Origin: UBA9659 sp965208605
Lineage (GTDB): Bacteria; Pseudomonadota; Gammaproteobacteria; Pseudomonadales; Azotimanducaceae
Direction of reading: 5' to 3'
Assembly (NCBI GenBank): GCA_965208605.1
Contig: OZ242345.1
Coordinates: 682,001 to 746,000 of the forward strand
DNA length: 64,000 bases
A program made the position numbers and the translations under genes. The notes beneath the pieces are model-generated. The model had not been told where the DNA came from and searched no databases. It saw nothing but the letters and a program-made list of their open reading frames with translations. Shown in pieces: positions 57,033 to 64,000 of this stretch; the stretch's first letter is position 1; each line of letters opens with the position of its first letter.

Positions 57033-57084
57033 AGAGGGCTATAATTAGAGGGCTATGAATAGAGGGCTATGAATAACTATGAAT
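57033..57084. repeat. 14-bp tandem units at the start of the protease gene
   Basis: AGAGGGCTATGAAT occurs at 57047 and 57061 and in variant form at 57033, and its last part is seen again at the start codon itself. The ATG of the gene lies in this series, so the repeat defines the 5' leader. Confidence 0.88.
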
Positions 57085-57588
57085 ATCAAGGCAACGGGAC
57101 AAGGCATGATGCTACTCAGTATCCTCCTGGGCATGGGGGTACTGACTCTCTTCTTCGGCAATCTGGAGAAAAAGCAACACAATCCTAACACCTCGCCCCT
57201 GTCGCTGACCCAGGAAGGGAGTGTGGATGTCTCTCTGGTGCAAAACCGACAGGGGCACTATGTAGTAACCGGGGAAATCAATCGCCAATCGGTGGAGTTC
57301 CTTCTGGACACAGGGGCGACCGATGTGGTGGTGCCGGAGAAGACCGCTCGCCGACTGGGCTTGAAGTATGGTCGCCCTAGCCAGGCGATGACTGCCAATG
57401 GTGTCATTACTATCTGGCAGACCCGCATTAACGAATTGCGGATTGGTGATATTCGGCTTCACAATGTGTCGGCAAGTATCAATCCCAAGATGAGTTCCGA
57501 GTCCATTCTGCTGGGTATGAGTGCCCTGCGCAGGATTGAGTTCATCCAGCAGGGGAAGCGTCTGACCCTGCGTCAAAAAGCATCATGA
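57079..57588 (+). CDS. Retropepsin-like clan AA aspartic protease
   Basis: 169 residues. One N-terminal membrane helix (MMLLSILLGMGVLTLFFG) is followed by a single retropepsin-like domain with the active site LLDTGATDVVVP and the later ESILLGMSALRRIEF. This is the TIGR02281 kind of bacterial membrane-anchored protease, thought to act as a dimer in the periplasm. Substrates are unknown. It is convergent with AAA ATPase copy 3, 8 bases away, and that gap carries a repeat end (GCCGTCATTCTCGCC). Confidence 0.88.
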   Translation: MNIKATGQGMMLLSILLGMGVLTLFFGNLEKKQHNPNTSPLSLTQEGSVDVSLVQNRQGHYVVTGEINRQSVEFLLDTGATDVVVPEKTARRLGLKYGRPSQAMTANGVITIWQTRINELRIGDIRLHNVSASINPKMSSESILLGMSALRRIEFIQQGKRLTLRQKAS

Positions 57589-57596
57589 CGATGCCG

Positions 57597-58811
57597 TCAT
57601 TCTCGCCGGCCAGGGGCGGGGGTTTGAGTATCTTTTTCTTTAGAAGAAGTGTGAAATGTATCTGGTTGGAGTTCTCGCTGTTTATTCAAAACATAAGTCA
57701 TCAGGCTGGGAATACCAGATTCGTATAAAGCCGTATCCGGCGGACGCCAGACAAAATCCATGCCCACCAATGCCTGTAATACACTTGTTGCGTGTTGGTC
57801 GTCTGCCTTGTCGGCGGGTAGCAGATCTTGGATTAACAAACCGAGTGCTCCTTCTGAGACTCTTTGTGTGTCCTGAAACGCCTCTGCGATTAGATGTGCT
57901 GCCGGTAACAATCCTTTCTGAGACAGTTTTGTACGACGCTTGGTATAGAGTCTTTGTTTAAATCTATCGAGAACAGGCTCCACAATCTCAACCTGCTCGG
58001 CAGTCAGTCGAGTCGAGTTTGTCTTCTTTGCCTCATCCCAAAGTTCTTTGCCCCATTGTTGTATGAAGTAGGGGTACTGCTGACTATCCTGCACAACCCT
58101 TTGCAGTGCATCAGGGTCTATTGTTATGCCATCTTCCTGCAACGGTTTTGTTATGGCCTCCGCAGTGGCTTCTTCGCTTAGTCGGCCAATACCGAGCATC
58201 GTAGAACGTTCACTGAAACTGGCGTTCACCGAGTTAAGGAAAGCCCGAAGTCCGGGTGTGCCCGCGAGGACCAGCAAAAAAGGCGCTTCTCCCCGAACAA
58301 GTTGGCTTAGGTTTAATAAACCACGGCATAAATCCGGGTCCATCGTATGGGCTTCATCTAGCAGAAACACCAAAGGCTGCTTGTTGCACTCTTGTATCAA
58401 CGCGCTTTCCAAAAAATCATTGGACGGGCTTCCTGATTTCCAAGTGGCGGATACAATGGGAAGTTTAATATTTGTTTCGGCAGGCTTTAATCTCTCCCAG
58501 AAATCACTAGGGAGTAGTCGGGACCACATATCCGCTGGAGATTTTAATTCTCCTGGGGTTACTCGTTTTGTACGTATAGTCTTATATTCCGAGTTGCCCT
58601 TGTTGACTTCCTCTTCAATCCATTTCAACAGTGCTGTTTTACCCATGCCCCTGGGTCCATACATGAGTATGTCGGCAGCAGGCGCTCTGCCATTGTTCAG
58701 CCTGGCAAGGTTTTCTCTGATAATCGCCCGTTCTTTCTCTCGACCCGCAAGATATGGCGGGAGTTGCCCCGTGCCGGGATTAAATGGATTTGAACCTTCA
58801 TTCAATGTCAT
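57597..58811 (-). CDS. ORC/Cdc6-like AAA ATPase, copy 3
   Basis: 404 residues. Same layout as copy 2: PGTGQLPPYLAGREKER, Walker A GPRGMGKT (52-59), Walker B VFLLDEAHTMD, sensor 1 VLAGTPGLRAF, ERSTMLGIGRLSEEA, and a C-terminus with VWRPPDTALYESGIPSLMTY. About 18 extra C-terminal residues extend past the end of copy 2. Long stretches of DNA match copy 2 almost base for base. It ends inside repeat-like sequence and lies upstream of a tRNA gene. The role is unknown. Confidence 0.82.
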   Translation of the reverse strand: MTLNEGSNPFNPGTGQLPPYLAGREKERAIIRENLARLNNGRAPAADILMYGPRGMGKTALLKWIEEEVNKGNSEYKTIRTKRVTPGELKSPADMWSRLLPSDFWERLKPAETNIKLPIVSATWKSGSPSNDFLESALIQECNKQPLVFLLDEAHTMDPDLCRGLLNLSQLVRGEAPFLLVLAGTPGLRAFLNSVNASFSERSTMLGIGRLSEEATAEAITKPLQEDGITIDPDALQRVVQDSQQYPYFIQQWGKELWDEAKKTNSTRLTAEQVEIVEPVLDRFKQRLYTKRRTKLSQKGLLPAAHLIAEAFQDTQRVSEGALGLLIQDLLPADKADDQHATSVLQALVGMDFVWRPPDTALYESGIPSLMTYVLNKQRELQPDTFHTSSKEKDTQTPAPGRRE

Positions 58812-58980
58812 GGTTGGTGTCCTCGTTGTTCGTCAATGATTATGCCTAATTTCTCTTTTTAGTCATCATTTTTCATGTATCTTCTTTTCTTGTTTGCTTT
58901 ACGCAAGCCTAAAAGGGTTATTTCGGCTCTTTGCTACCTATACACTTCTGGTGTTCTTTCTGGGAGCCATGTAAAGAGGT

Positions 58981-58986
58981 TATACT
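58981..58986 (+). promoter_or_regulatory. -10 box of tRNA-Thr
   Basis: TATACT lies 8 bases before the mature tRNA, followed by a GC-rich stretch (TCGCCCGG) as is common at stable RNA promoters. No good -35 is visible. Confidence 0.4.
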
Positions 58987-58994
58987 TCGCCCGG

Positions 58995-59070
58995 GCCGGA
59001 ATAGCTCAGTTGGTAGAGCAGTTGCTTCGTAAGTAATTGGTCGGTGGTTCGAGTCCACTTTCCGGCACCA
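58995..59070 (+). tRNA. tRNA-Thr (anticodon CGT)
   Basis: 76 bases including an encoded CCA. It folds as a cloverleaf: acceptor GCCGGAA/TTCCGGC, D-arm GCTC-AGTTGGTA-GAGC, anticodon arm GTTGC-TTCGTAA-GTAAT with CGT at the anticodon (reads ACG), and T-arm GGTGG-TTCGAGT-CCACT. It lies between AAA ATPase copy 3 and the pilin genes. Confidence 0.95.
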
Positions 59071-59076
59071 GCTTCA

Positions 59077-59142
59077 TGCTTCGGTCATCCTGCTTCGGTC
59101 ATCCTGCTTCGGGAATTCTGCTTCGGGAACCTGCTTCGAAAA
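59077..59142. repeat. Short tandem repeat after the tRNA
   Basis: About five imperfect units of CTGCTTCGGTCATC (14-15 bp) lie between the tRNA and the stop of the convergent pilin gene, touching the latter. Confidence 0.8.
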
Positions 59143-59577
59143 TTAGAGCCCAGTCCGCTCAATGATAGGCTCATCTGGTGCCCCAGGGTGAGTCGCGGTG
59201 ATGGTATAACCAACACCTGAGGCACATTCGCCCAACTGCTTATGCTTGGTATGAGCAGTGGTATGAACAGTGGTATGACACTCAACGATGAAGGTGACAC
59301 CTTCTGTCGCTAGGCCCGGTGCCCAGCCGAGACGCTCACCCAGACTAGTGATACCACCCGCCCTATCCCAAACACCTTCCACATAAGCATGCTGTGCACC
59401 GCGTCTCACCTCTTGTAGCAGTTGTATCCTGCGCACCTGCTCTTGCATCTGGGCGATCCGGGCAGTGTGGAGGTAATCTTGATAGATAGGGAGGGCGATG
59501 ACCCCCAGAATGCCGATGATGGCGAGCATCATCACCAAATCAATCAAGGTGATACCCGAGTTTTGTTTTAGCGCCAT
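59143..59577 (-). CDS. Type IV pilin-like protein with Asp at position +5
   Basis: 144 residues. A short class III leader (MALKQNSG) is followed by ITLIDLVMMLAIIGILGVIA, the pilin N-terminal helix. Position +5 of the mature protein is Asp, where nearly all pilins have Glu. Two cysteines (VECHTT and GECASG) could close a C-terminal loop, and between them TTVHTTAHTKH is repetitive. A GGAG Shine-Dalgarno fits the start. It follows another pilin gene on the same strand, so the two may be coexpressed. Confidence 0.85.
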   Translation of the reverse strand: MALKQNSGITLIDLVMMLAIIGILGVIALPIYQDYLHTARIAQMQEQVRRIQLLQEVRRGAQHAYVEGVWDRAGGITSLGERLGWAPGLATEGVTFIVECHTTVHTTAHTKHKQLGECASGVGYTITATHPGAPDEPIIERTGL

Positions 59578-59629
59578 GCCGAGTCTCCAGCTTGCCAGGC
59601 AGATTTAACCACAAGACCGGCTATCGCTT

Positions 59630-60232
59630 CTAATTCAGTGCATCGCCGTCAACCACTGTTGACACCGCTTCCAGGTCTTTATAGGCGGGTCTATGGATGG
59701 TCACCTGGGCGGCAGCGACTGCTACCCGAATGATGCCCTGGACCTGAGCCTTCTCCAGGGTGACGCTACCGGCATCAGCATAAGCCGGAACACCACCCGG
59801 CGCTAAGCCAAGTCCGGCATTATAATGTTCAACCCAGGCAGCAACTGTGGTCGGTGTCGTATCACCTATACCGAGTGCACTCTGAGACCTGCCCTTGACG
59901 AAGGTGGAGCGAGTAATCCGAATAGCCGCTTCATAATGGGTATTGACCTTGGTCATGTTCGCGGTCTTGATATAATCTTTGTAGGTAGGTAACGCAAGCG
60001 TTGCCAAGACCCCAATGATGGCCACCGCAATCATCAACTCAATCAGAGTAAACCCTGCTGTGTGGTAGCGGTATCGCCCTTGTGGCAACCACTCTGGTGC
60101 CTGCTGTTGCCGCTCCTGCTGTTGCTGATGCTGCTGAAAAAGCACCTGCCTTTCAATCCACTTCTCAAACTGTACCTCAAACTGTACCTCAAACTGTACC
60201 TCAAACTCTTCTTCATTCCGTTCTTCATTCAT
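59630..60232 (-). CDS. pilA: Type IV pilin with an exceptionally long leader
   Basis: 200 residues. The prepilin site AG followed by FTLIELMIAVAIIGVLATLALP is typical, with the +5 Glu. The leader ahead of it is 60 residues, far longer than type IVa (under about 15) or IVb (about 15-30) leaders. It holds four 12-bp units (FEVQ repeats) and a Gln-rich part (FQQHQQQQERQQQ). AGAGGGG lies 5 bases before the ATG, so this start is likely used; a GTG at codon 30 would still leave a leader of about 30. It is divergent from pilB. Confidence 0.85.
   Translation of the reverse strand: MNEERNEEEFEVQFEVQFEVQFEKWIERQVLFQQHQQQQERQQQAPEWLPQGRYRYHTAGFTLIELMIAVAIIGVLATLALPTYKDYIKTANMTKVNTHYEAAIRITRSTFVKGRSQSALGIGDTTPTTVAAWVEHYNAGLGLAPGGVPAYADAGSVTLEKAQVQGIIRVAVAAAQVTIHRPAYKDLEAVSTVVDGDALN
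60164..60211. repeat. 12-bp tandem units in the pilin leader
   Basis: CTCAAACTGTAC at 60164, 60176 and 60188 (identical) and a diverged fourth unit. On the minus strand they encode FEVQ repeats in the prepilin leader. Confidence 0.93.
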
Positions 60233-60447
60233 AACAACCCCTCTGATGATTTGCTGCTCAGCAAATTAGCACAGGGCGGGTAGAGCAGTTGTCAGCCAAT
60301 CGCCTTACTCACTAGGGAAAAAGCCCTCATCGGGGTGCGAGAAAAGCCACTCATAGATAGTGATTCTCTCTATTGAGGAGCCTGCTATGCCCAGTAGGCT
60401 TCGCTGAGTAGATATAACCCCTATCACGAGGAGCAGACAGAGGTAAC
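60233..60447. other. Divergent pilin-pilB intergenic region
   Basis: 215 bases that should hold both promoters. A 7-bp hairpin (ATTTGCT/AGCAAAT near 60248-60265) lies close to the pilin start. A GAGGAGCAGACAGAGG purine-rich stretch before the pilB ATG supplies the ribosome binding site. I see no clear sigma-54 promoter. Confidence 0.4.
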
Positions 60448-62277
60448 ATGACCCCAAGCGCAATACCAATCACTGGCTTGGCAAGAAGACTAGTCGCCGA
60501 CCGACTACTCACTGAAGGTGCCGCCCAAGAAGCCGTTGAGACGGCACGACAAGGGGGCGTGTCTTTCGTCTCCTACCTGGTCCAAAACGACCTGGCCAAG
60601 GCAAGGGATATTGCCGAGTCGGTGGCGGACGAATTTGGTACTCCCCTCTTAGATATCTCCCGCTTGGACCCAGCAACCATTCCCCGCCATCTAGTGGATG
60701 AAAAACTGCTCCGCGCGCATCAAGTCATGCCGATTTTCCATAGAGGCTATCGGTTGTTCGTTGCTCTCTCCGACCCGACCCAGCGCACGGGGCTAGATGC
60801 AATTAAGTTCCAGACGAGTATGGCAACCGAGGAAGTGCTGGTTGAAGAAGATAAACTCAGCACATTTATAGCGTCCTTCCTTGAATACCAGGAAGAGGGC
60901 TATAAGCAGGGCTATAGGAAGCACCCTAAGCAGGGCTATAAGCAGAGCCCTCAGCGGGGTTATGAAAAGAGCCCTCAGCGGGGTTATGAAAAGAGCCCTC
61001 AGCGGGGTTATGAAAAGAGCGCCGAGACCGATAGTCCTCAGGATGCCATCCTTGATTTGGAAGCGGTCACCAGTGATGACCTGGAGGAGGAAGAGGATGT
61101 CTCAATAGCCGATACCCGGCCTGTGGTGCGCTTCGTCAACCAGATGCTCTTAGAGGCTATAGAGAAGGATGCCTCAGACCTGCACTTTGAACCTTTTGAA
61201 AAGAGCTATCGCATACGCTTTCGTACTGATGGGATATTACGTCAGGTTGCCAGCCCACCAGCAAATCTTGGCCCGAGGATAGCCGCGCGGTTAAAAGTCA
61301 TGTCACGAATGAATGTGTCCGAAAAGCGCATTCCTCAAGACGGCAGAATCAAACTTAAATTATCCCCATCAAGATCCATTGATTTCCGTGTCAACACCCT
61401 GCCGGTCCTCTATGGCGAGAAGATCTGCCTGCGCATCCTTGACCCCCGGGCGGCAAGAATGAGCATTGACTCCCTGGGCTATGAAGCAGCACAAAAGCAA
61501 CTCTATCTTGAAGCACTCCACAAACCCCAGGGTATGTTCCTGGTGACCGGCCCCACCGGTAGTGGCAAGACTGTCTCCCTCTACACCGGGCTGAACATCC
61601 TCAACACCACCGCGTTGAATATCTCCACAGTTGAAGATCCTATAGAGCTCAATCTTGATGGCATCAACCAGTGTCCGGTGAACTACAAGACCGGGCTGGG
61701 TTTCAGTGAAGCCCTCAGGTCATTCCTACGACAAGACCCGGACATCATCATGCTGGGGGAAATCCGCGACATTGAAACCGCCAACATTGCTATCAAGGCA
61801 GCACAGACCGGGCATATGGTCATGTCAACCCTACACACCAACAATGCACCAGAGACTATCACCCGCTTGCGAAGTATGGGCGTGCCCGCGTTTAACCTGG
61901 CGACTTCCATCAATCTCATCGTCGCGCAGCGGCTGGTCCGGCGGCTATGTGATTGCAAATTAAAATTAGATATTCCAAAAACCGCGCTCTTGGAAAAGGG
62001 CTTTAGTGCCCAAGACCTGGAAGCAGGCTTTGATATCTTTGGCCCTGGCGGCTGCGCTAAGTGCACCGATGGATACCGCGGGCGCGTCGGCATCTTTGAG
62101 GTAATGAAGATAACACCCCCCCTCTCAGAGACCATTATGGCCGGCGGTAATGCACTGCAGATCGCGGCAGTGGGGGCAATAGACGGCTATAAAAATCTAT
62201 TTCAATCGGCCTTGTCAAAGGTGCAACAGGGCGTCATCAGCCTGGAAGAGGTAGACCGTGTTACTGCCAGCCACTAA
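60448..62277 (+). CDS. pilB: PilB, type IV pilus extension ATPase
   Basis: 609 residues. N-terminal MshEN-type domain (about 8-145), then the secretion ATPase with Walker A GPTGSGKTVSLYTGL, Asp box STVEDPIE, Walker B IIMLGEIRDIET and His box STLHTNNAPETITRL. The C-terminal metal-type cysteines are CDC and CAKC. It powers pilus extension with PilC. Between the two main domains (about residues 150-190) is a tandem repeat with three exact KSPQRGYE units, not normal for PilB. pilC follows after 20 bases. Confidence 0.96.
   Translation: MTPSAIPITGLARRLVADRLLTEGAAQEAVETARQGGVSFVSYLVQNDLAKARDIAESVADEFGTPLLDISRLDPATIPRHLVDEKLLRAHQVMPIFHRGYRLFVALSDPTQRTGLDAIKFQTSMATEEVLVEEDKLSTFIASFLEYQEEGYKQGYRKHPKQGYKQSPQRGYEKSPQRGYEKSPQRGYEKSAETDSPQDAILDLEAVTSDDLEEEEDVSIADTRPVVRFVNQMLLEAIEKDASDLHFEPFEKSYRIRFRTDGILRQVASPPANLGPRIAARLKVMSRMNVSEKRIPQDGRIKLKLSPSRSIDFRVNTLPVLYGEKICLRILDPRAARMSIDSLGYEAAQKQLYLEALHKPQGMFLVTGPTGSGKTVSLYTGLNILNTTALNISTVEDPIELNLDGINQCPVNYKTGLGFSEALRSFLRQDPDIIMLGEIRDIETANIAIKAAQTGHMVMSTLHTNNAPETITRLRSMGVPAFNLATSINLIVAQRLVRRLCDCKLKLDIPKTALLEKGFSAQDLEAGFDIFGPGGCAKCTDGYRGRVGIFEVMKITPPLSETIMAGGNALQIAAVGAIDGYKNLFQSALSKVQQGVISLEEVDRVTASH
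60946..61017. repeat. Three 24-bp tandem units in pilB
   Basis: AGCCCTCAGCGGGGTTATGA plus AAAG, three identical copies at 60946, 60970 and 60994, in frame (SPQRGYEK). They are preceded by related GGGCTATAAGCAG units from about 60898. Confidence 0.95.
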
Positions 62278-62297
62278 GACGCTACAAAGCAGGCACT

Positions 62298-63533
62298 ATG
62301 GCAAGAGCTAAGCGCACATTTACCTGGGAGGGTATTGATCAATCTGGCAAAAAGACCAGTGGCAAAATCACCAGCACCAGCATCAACCTCACCCGAATAC
62401 AACTAGGTCGCCAGGGCATTCAGCCTACCCGGGTGACCGGCCTCGGAGGGCTACCGGGATATGCTTCACTCAGCAGCTGGGGAGGAAAGATTACCAGTGC
62501 CGACATTGCCCTCTTCACTCGTCAGGTGGCGACCATGATTAAGGCGGGGGTGCCGTTGGTGCAGTCATTTGAGATTGTTGCCGCGGGTACGGAAAATCAA
62601 AAGATGCAGCGGGTGATTCAAGGGCTGAAAGATGATGTAACTTCCGGTCATTCCTTGACCCACGCCCTGAGAGCCCAGCCCAAATACTTTGATGAGCTTT
62701 TCTGCTGCTTGATTAACGCCGGTGAACAAGCAGGCACCCTGGACATCTTATTGGGGCAAATTGCTCAGTATCGGGAAATGGCCGAAGCACTCAAAGCAAA
62801 ATTCAAGAGTGCCCTGAGTTATCCCGCCACCGTTCTGGTAGTAGCAGGTCTGGTGTCGGCTATTCTTTTGGTGAAGGTAGTGCCGCAATTTGAAGAGATC
62901 TTTGCGGGCTTCGGGGCGGAACTGCCGGAACTGACCCAGGCCGTGGTGAAGCTGTCGGCGCTTATGCAAGCCTGGTGGCTGGAAATGCTCGCCGCCACCG
63001 TCGTCGGTTGGTTCCTCGGCAAAGCCATTTATCAAGGCTCCAGAACCATGCAACAGGGGCAGGAACGGCTCGCGTTAAGGCTACCGGTATTCGGCAAACT
63101 GCTGCACAGATTTTGTCTTGCCAGATTTGCCCGTACGCTCGCCACCACCATTGCGGCCGGGGTGCCCCTGGTGGATGCCCTCCGGTCTGTCGCGGGGGCC
63201 ACGGGCAACATTGTCTACTGCCAGGCGGTGGACCGGATGGTTGACGATGTATCAAGCGGTATCCCACTCAATACGGCGATGAAGTCCACCCGAGTATTCC
63301 CACCCATGATGATTCAGATGGTAGCCGTGGGCGAAGAGTCAGGCACCCTGGATGAAATGCTTGACCGAGCGGCAACCTATTATGAAGACCAGGTAGAAAA
63401 CACGGTTACCCGACTGACCAGCCTCATGGAGCCGATGATAGTAACCATTCTCGGGCTGGTGGTGGGGCTTTTGCTCATCGCCATGTATCTGCCGGTCTTT
63501 TCTATGGGTCAGGCGCTCAGCGGCGGCTTTTAA
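62298..63533 (+). CDS. pilC: PilC, type IV pilus inner-membrane platform
   Basis: 411 residues, the standard length. Two GspF/PilC domains: the first with ALFTRQVATMIKAGVPLVQS, the second with RFARTLATTIAAGVPLVDAL, each followed by membrane helices; the C-terminus is GLVVGLLLIAMYLPVFSMGQ. It organises the pilus base and couples PilB to pilin addition. Order pilB-pilC-pilD is the usual one. Confidence 0.96.
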   Translation: MARAKRTFTWEGIDQSGKKTSGKITSTSINLTRIQLGRQGIQPTRVTGLGGLPGYASLSSWGGKITSADIALFTRQVATMIKAGVPLVQSFEIVAAGTENQKMQRVIQGLKDDVTSGHSLTHALRAQPKYFDELFCCLINAGEQAGTLDILLGQIAQYREMAEALKAKFKSALSYPATVLVVAGLVSAILLVKVVPQFEEIFAGFGAELPELTQAVVKLSALMQAWWLEMLAATVVGWFLGKAIYQGSRTMQQGQERLALRLPVFGKLLHRFCLARFARTLATTIAAGVPLVDALRSVAGATGNIVYCQAVDRMVDDVSSGIPLNTAMKSTRVFPPMMIQMVAVGEESGTLDEMLDRAATYYEDQVENTVTRLTSLMEPMIVTILGLVVGLLLIAMYLPVFSMGQALSGGF

Positions 63534-63632
63534 TTAAAAGAACTGCTTAGAAGGGCTACTTAAAAAAGTTGCTTAGATGCGCTGCTCAGACGGGTTAATT
63601 GGAAAAACTGATAAGAAAATAGAGGTGCCAGA

Positions 63633-64000
63633 ATGACTGAATTACTCCATCTTCCTGCCTTGGTGGCCTGCCTGGCATTTGTCATGGGCACGCTGGTCGG
63701 GAGTTTCATTAACCTCCTCGTGTATCGCCTGGCCCTGCGCTGGACCATGACCGAGCAGACCGCCTTGGCGCTCCCTGCCCATGCCCCTGCCCAGGTCCAG
63801 GGGACATTCAATCTGCTATTGCCTCGCTCCCAGTGTCCCCAATGTCTGACCCCTCTCAAAGCCTGGCAAATCATTCCGATTCTGGGTTACTTCCTCGTGG
63901 GCAGGCGCTGTCGCGTCTGTCAGGTATCGGTGAGTGCCCGATACCCGCTAGTTGAACTGGCAACCGGCCTGCTGACCTTGCTGGTGATCACCCAACTGGG
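63633..64000 (+). CDS. pilD: PilD, prepilin peptidase (5' part)
   Basis: The frame is open to the window end, leaving about 122 residues. An N-terminal membrane helix with GTLVGSFINLLVYRLAL, two cysteine pairs (CPQC and CRVC) and SARYPLVELATGLLTLL identify the leader peptidase/methylase. It would process the two pilins nearby. The catalytic aspartates lie beyond the window. The 100-bp gap after pilC contains loose repeats of GCTTAGA/GCTACTTAA. Confidence 0.93.
   Translation, partial: MTELLHLPALVACLAFVMGTLVGSFINLLVYRLALRWTMTEQTALALPAHAPAQVQGTFNLLLPRSQCPQCLTPLKAWQIIPILGYFLVGRRCRVCQVSVSARYPLVELATGLLTLLVITQL

Overview
The window reads as chromosomal DNA of a gammaproteobacterium. The gene orders are the gammaproteobacterial ones: lptC-lptA-lptB-hpf-ptsN-ptsO, mreB-mreC-mreD-maf-yhdP, and phoH-ybeY-corC-lnt-leuS-lptE-holA. 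LptE, YhdP, DarP and Lnt indicate a diderm envelope with LPS and lipoproteins. I cannot name a genus from sequence alone.

Layout. 1-5119 (+): LPS transport ATPase genes, ribosome hibernation and nitrogen-type PTS genes (without rpoN and rapZ), the magnesium channel gene mgtE, and darP. 5274-12138 (-): yhdP, maf, mreD, mreC, mreB. 12662-20039 (+): a giant Ig-repeat autotransporter whose signal peptide is cut off from the body by a 15-C homopolymer, the classic layout of a phase-variable gene. 20521-22772: a solitary ORC/Cdc6-like AAA ATPase and a membrane-anchored metallo-beta-lactamase-fold hydrolase. 22846-27875 (-): a tightly overlapping four-gene operon with a MotA/ExbB-like channel, two ExbD-like subunits and a membrane-anchored protein with two formylglycine-generating-enzyme-like domains that lack the catalytic cysteines. 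28495-29890 (-): moaC, moaD, moaE. 30101-32138: an AT-rich restriction-modification cassette with a ribbon-helix-helix regulator and a 20-bp palindromic operator. 32139-36945: a glyoxalase remnant, an esterase, a two-gene membrane cassette of unknown function, and a second AAA ATPase. 37319-42825: a TonB-dependent receptor and mutS. 43121-53261 (-): the holA/leuS/lnt/phoH housekeeping cluster. 53386-57588: yciB, pdxJ, a membrane cold-shock protein, serA and a retropepsin-like protease. 57597-58811: a third AAA ATPase, next to tRNA-Thr. 59143-64000: type IV pilus genes (two pilins, pilB, pilC, start of pilD).

Two genome-wide habits stand out. First, short tandem repeats (units of 12, 13, 14, 15 or 24 bp) occur at well over ten places, mostly at gene ends. 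They add repetitive peptides to otherwise ordinary housekeeping proteins (Maf, LptE, Lnt, PhoH, PilB, a pilin, MoaE, a TonB receptor). Second, at least eight intergenic regions carry a dispersed element with flanks CTGGATTCCC and GAATGACGG around a variable hairpin. The long hairpin cores show paired, compensating base changes between copies.

The best candidates for undescribed systems are the MotA/ExbB-ExbD-ExbD-FGE-like operon, the family of three AAA ATPases lying among these repeats, and the membrane/VWA-like pair. All functions proposed for these three are inference.
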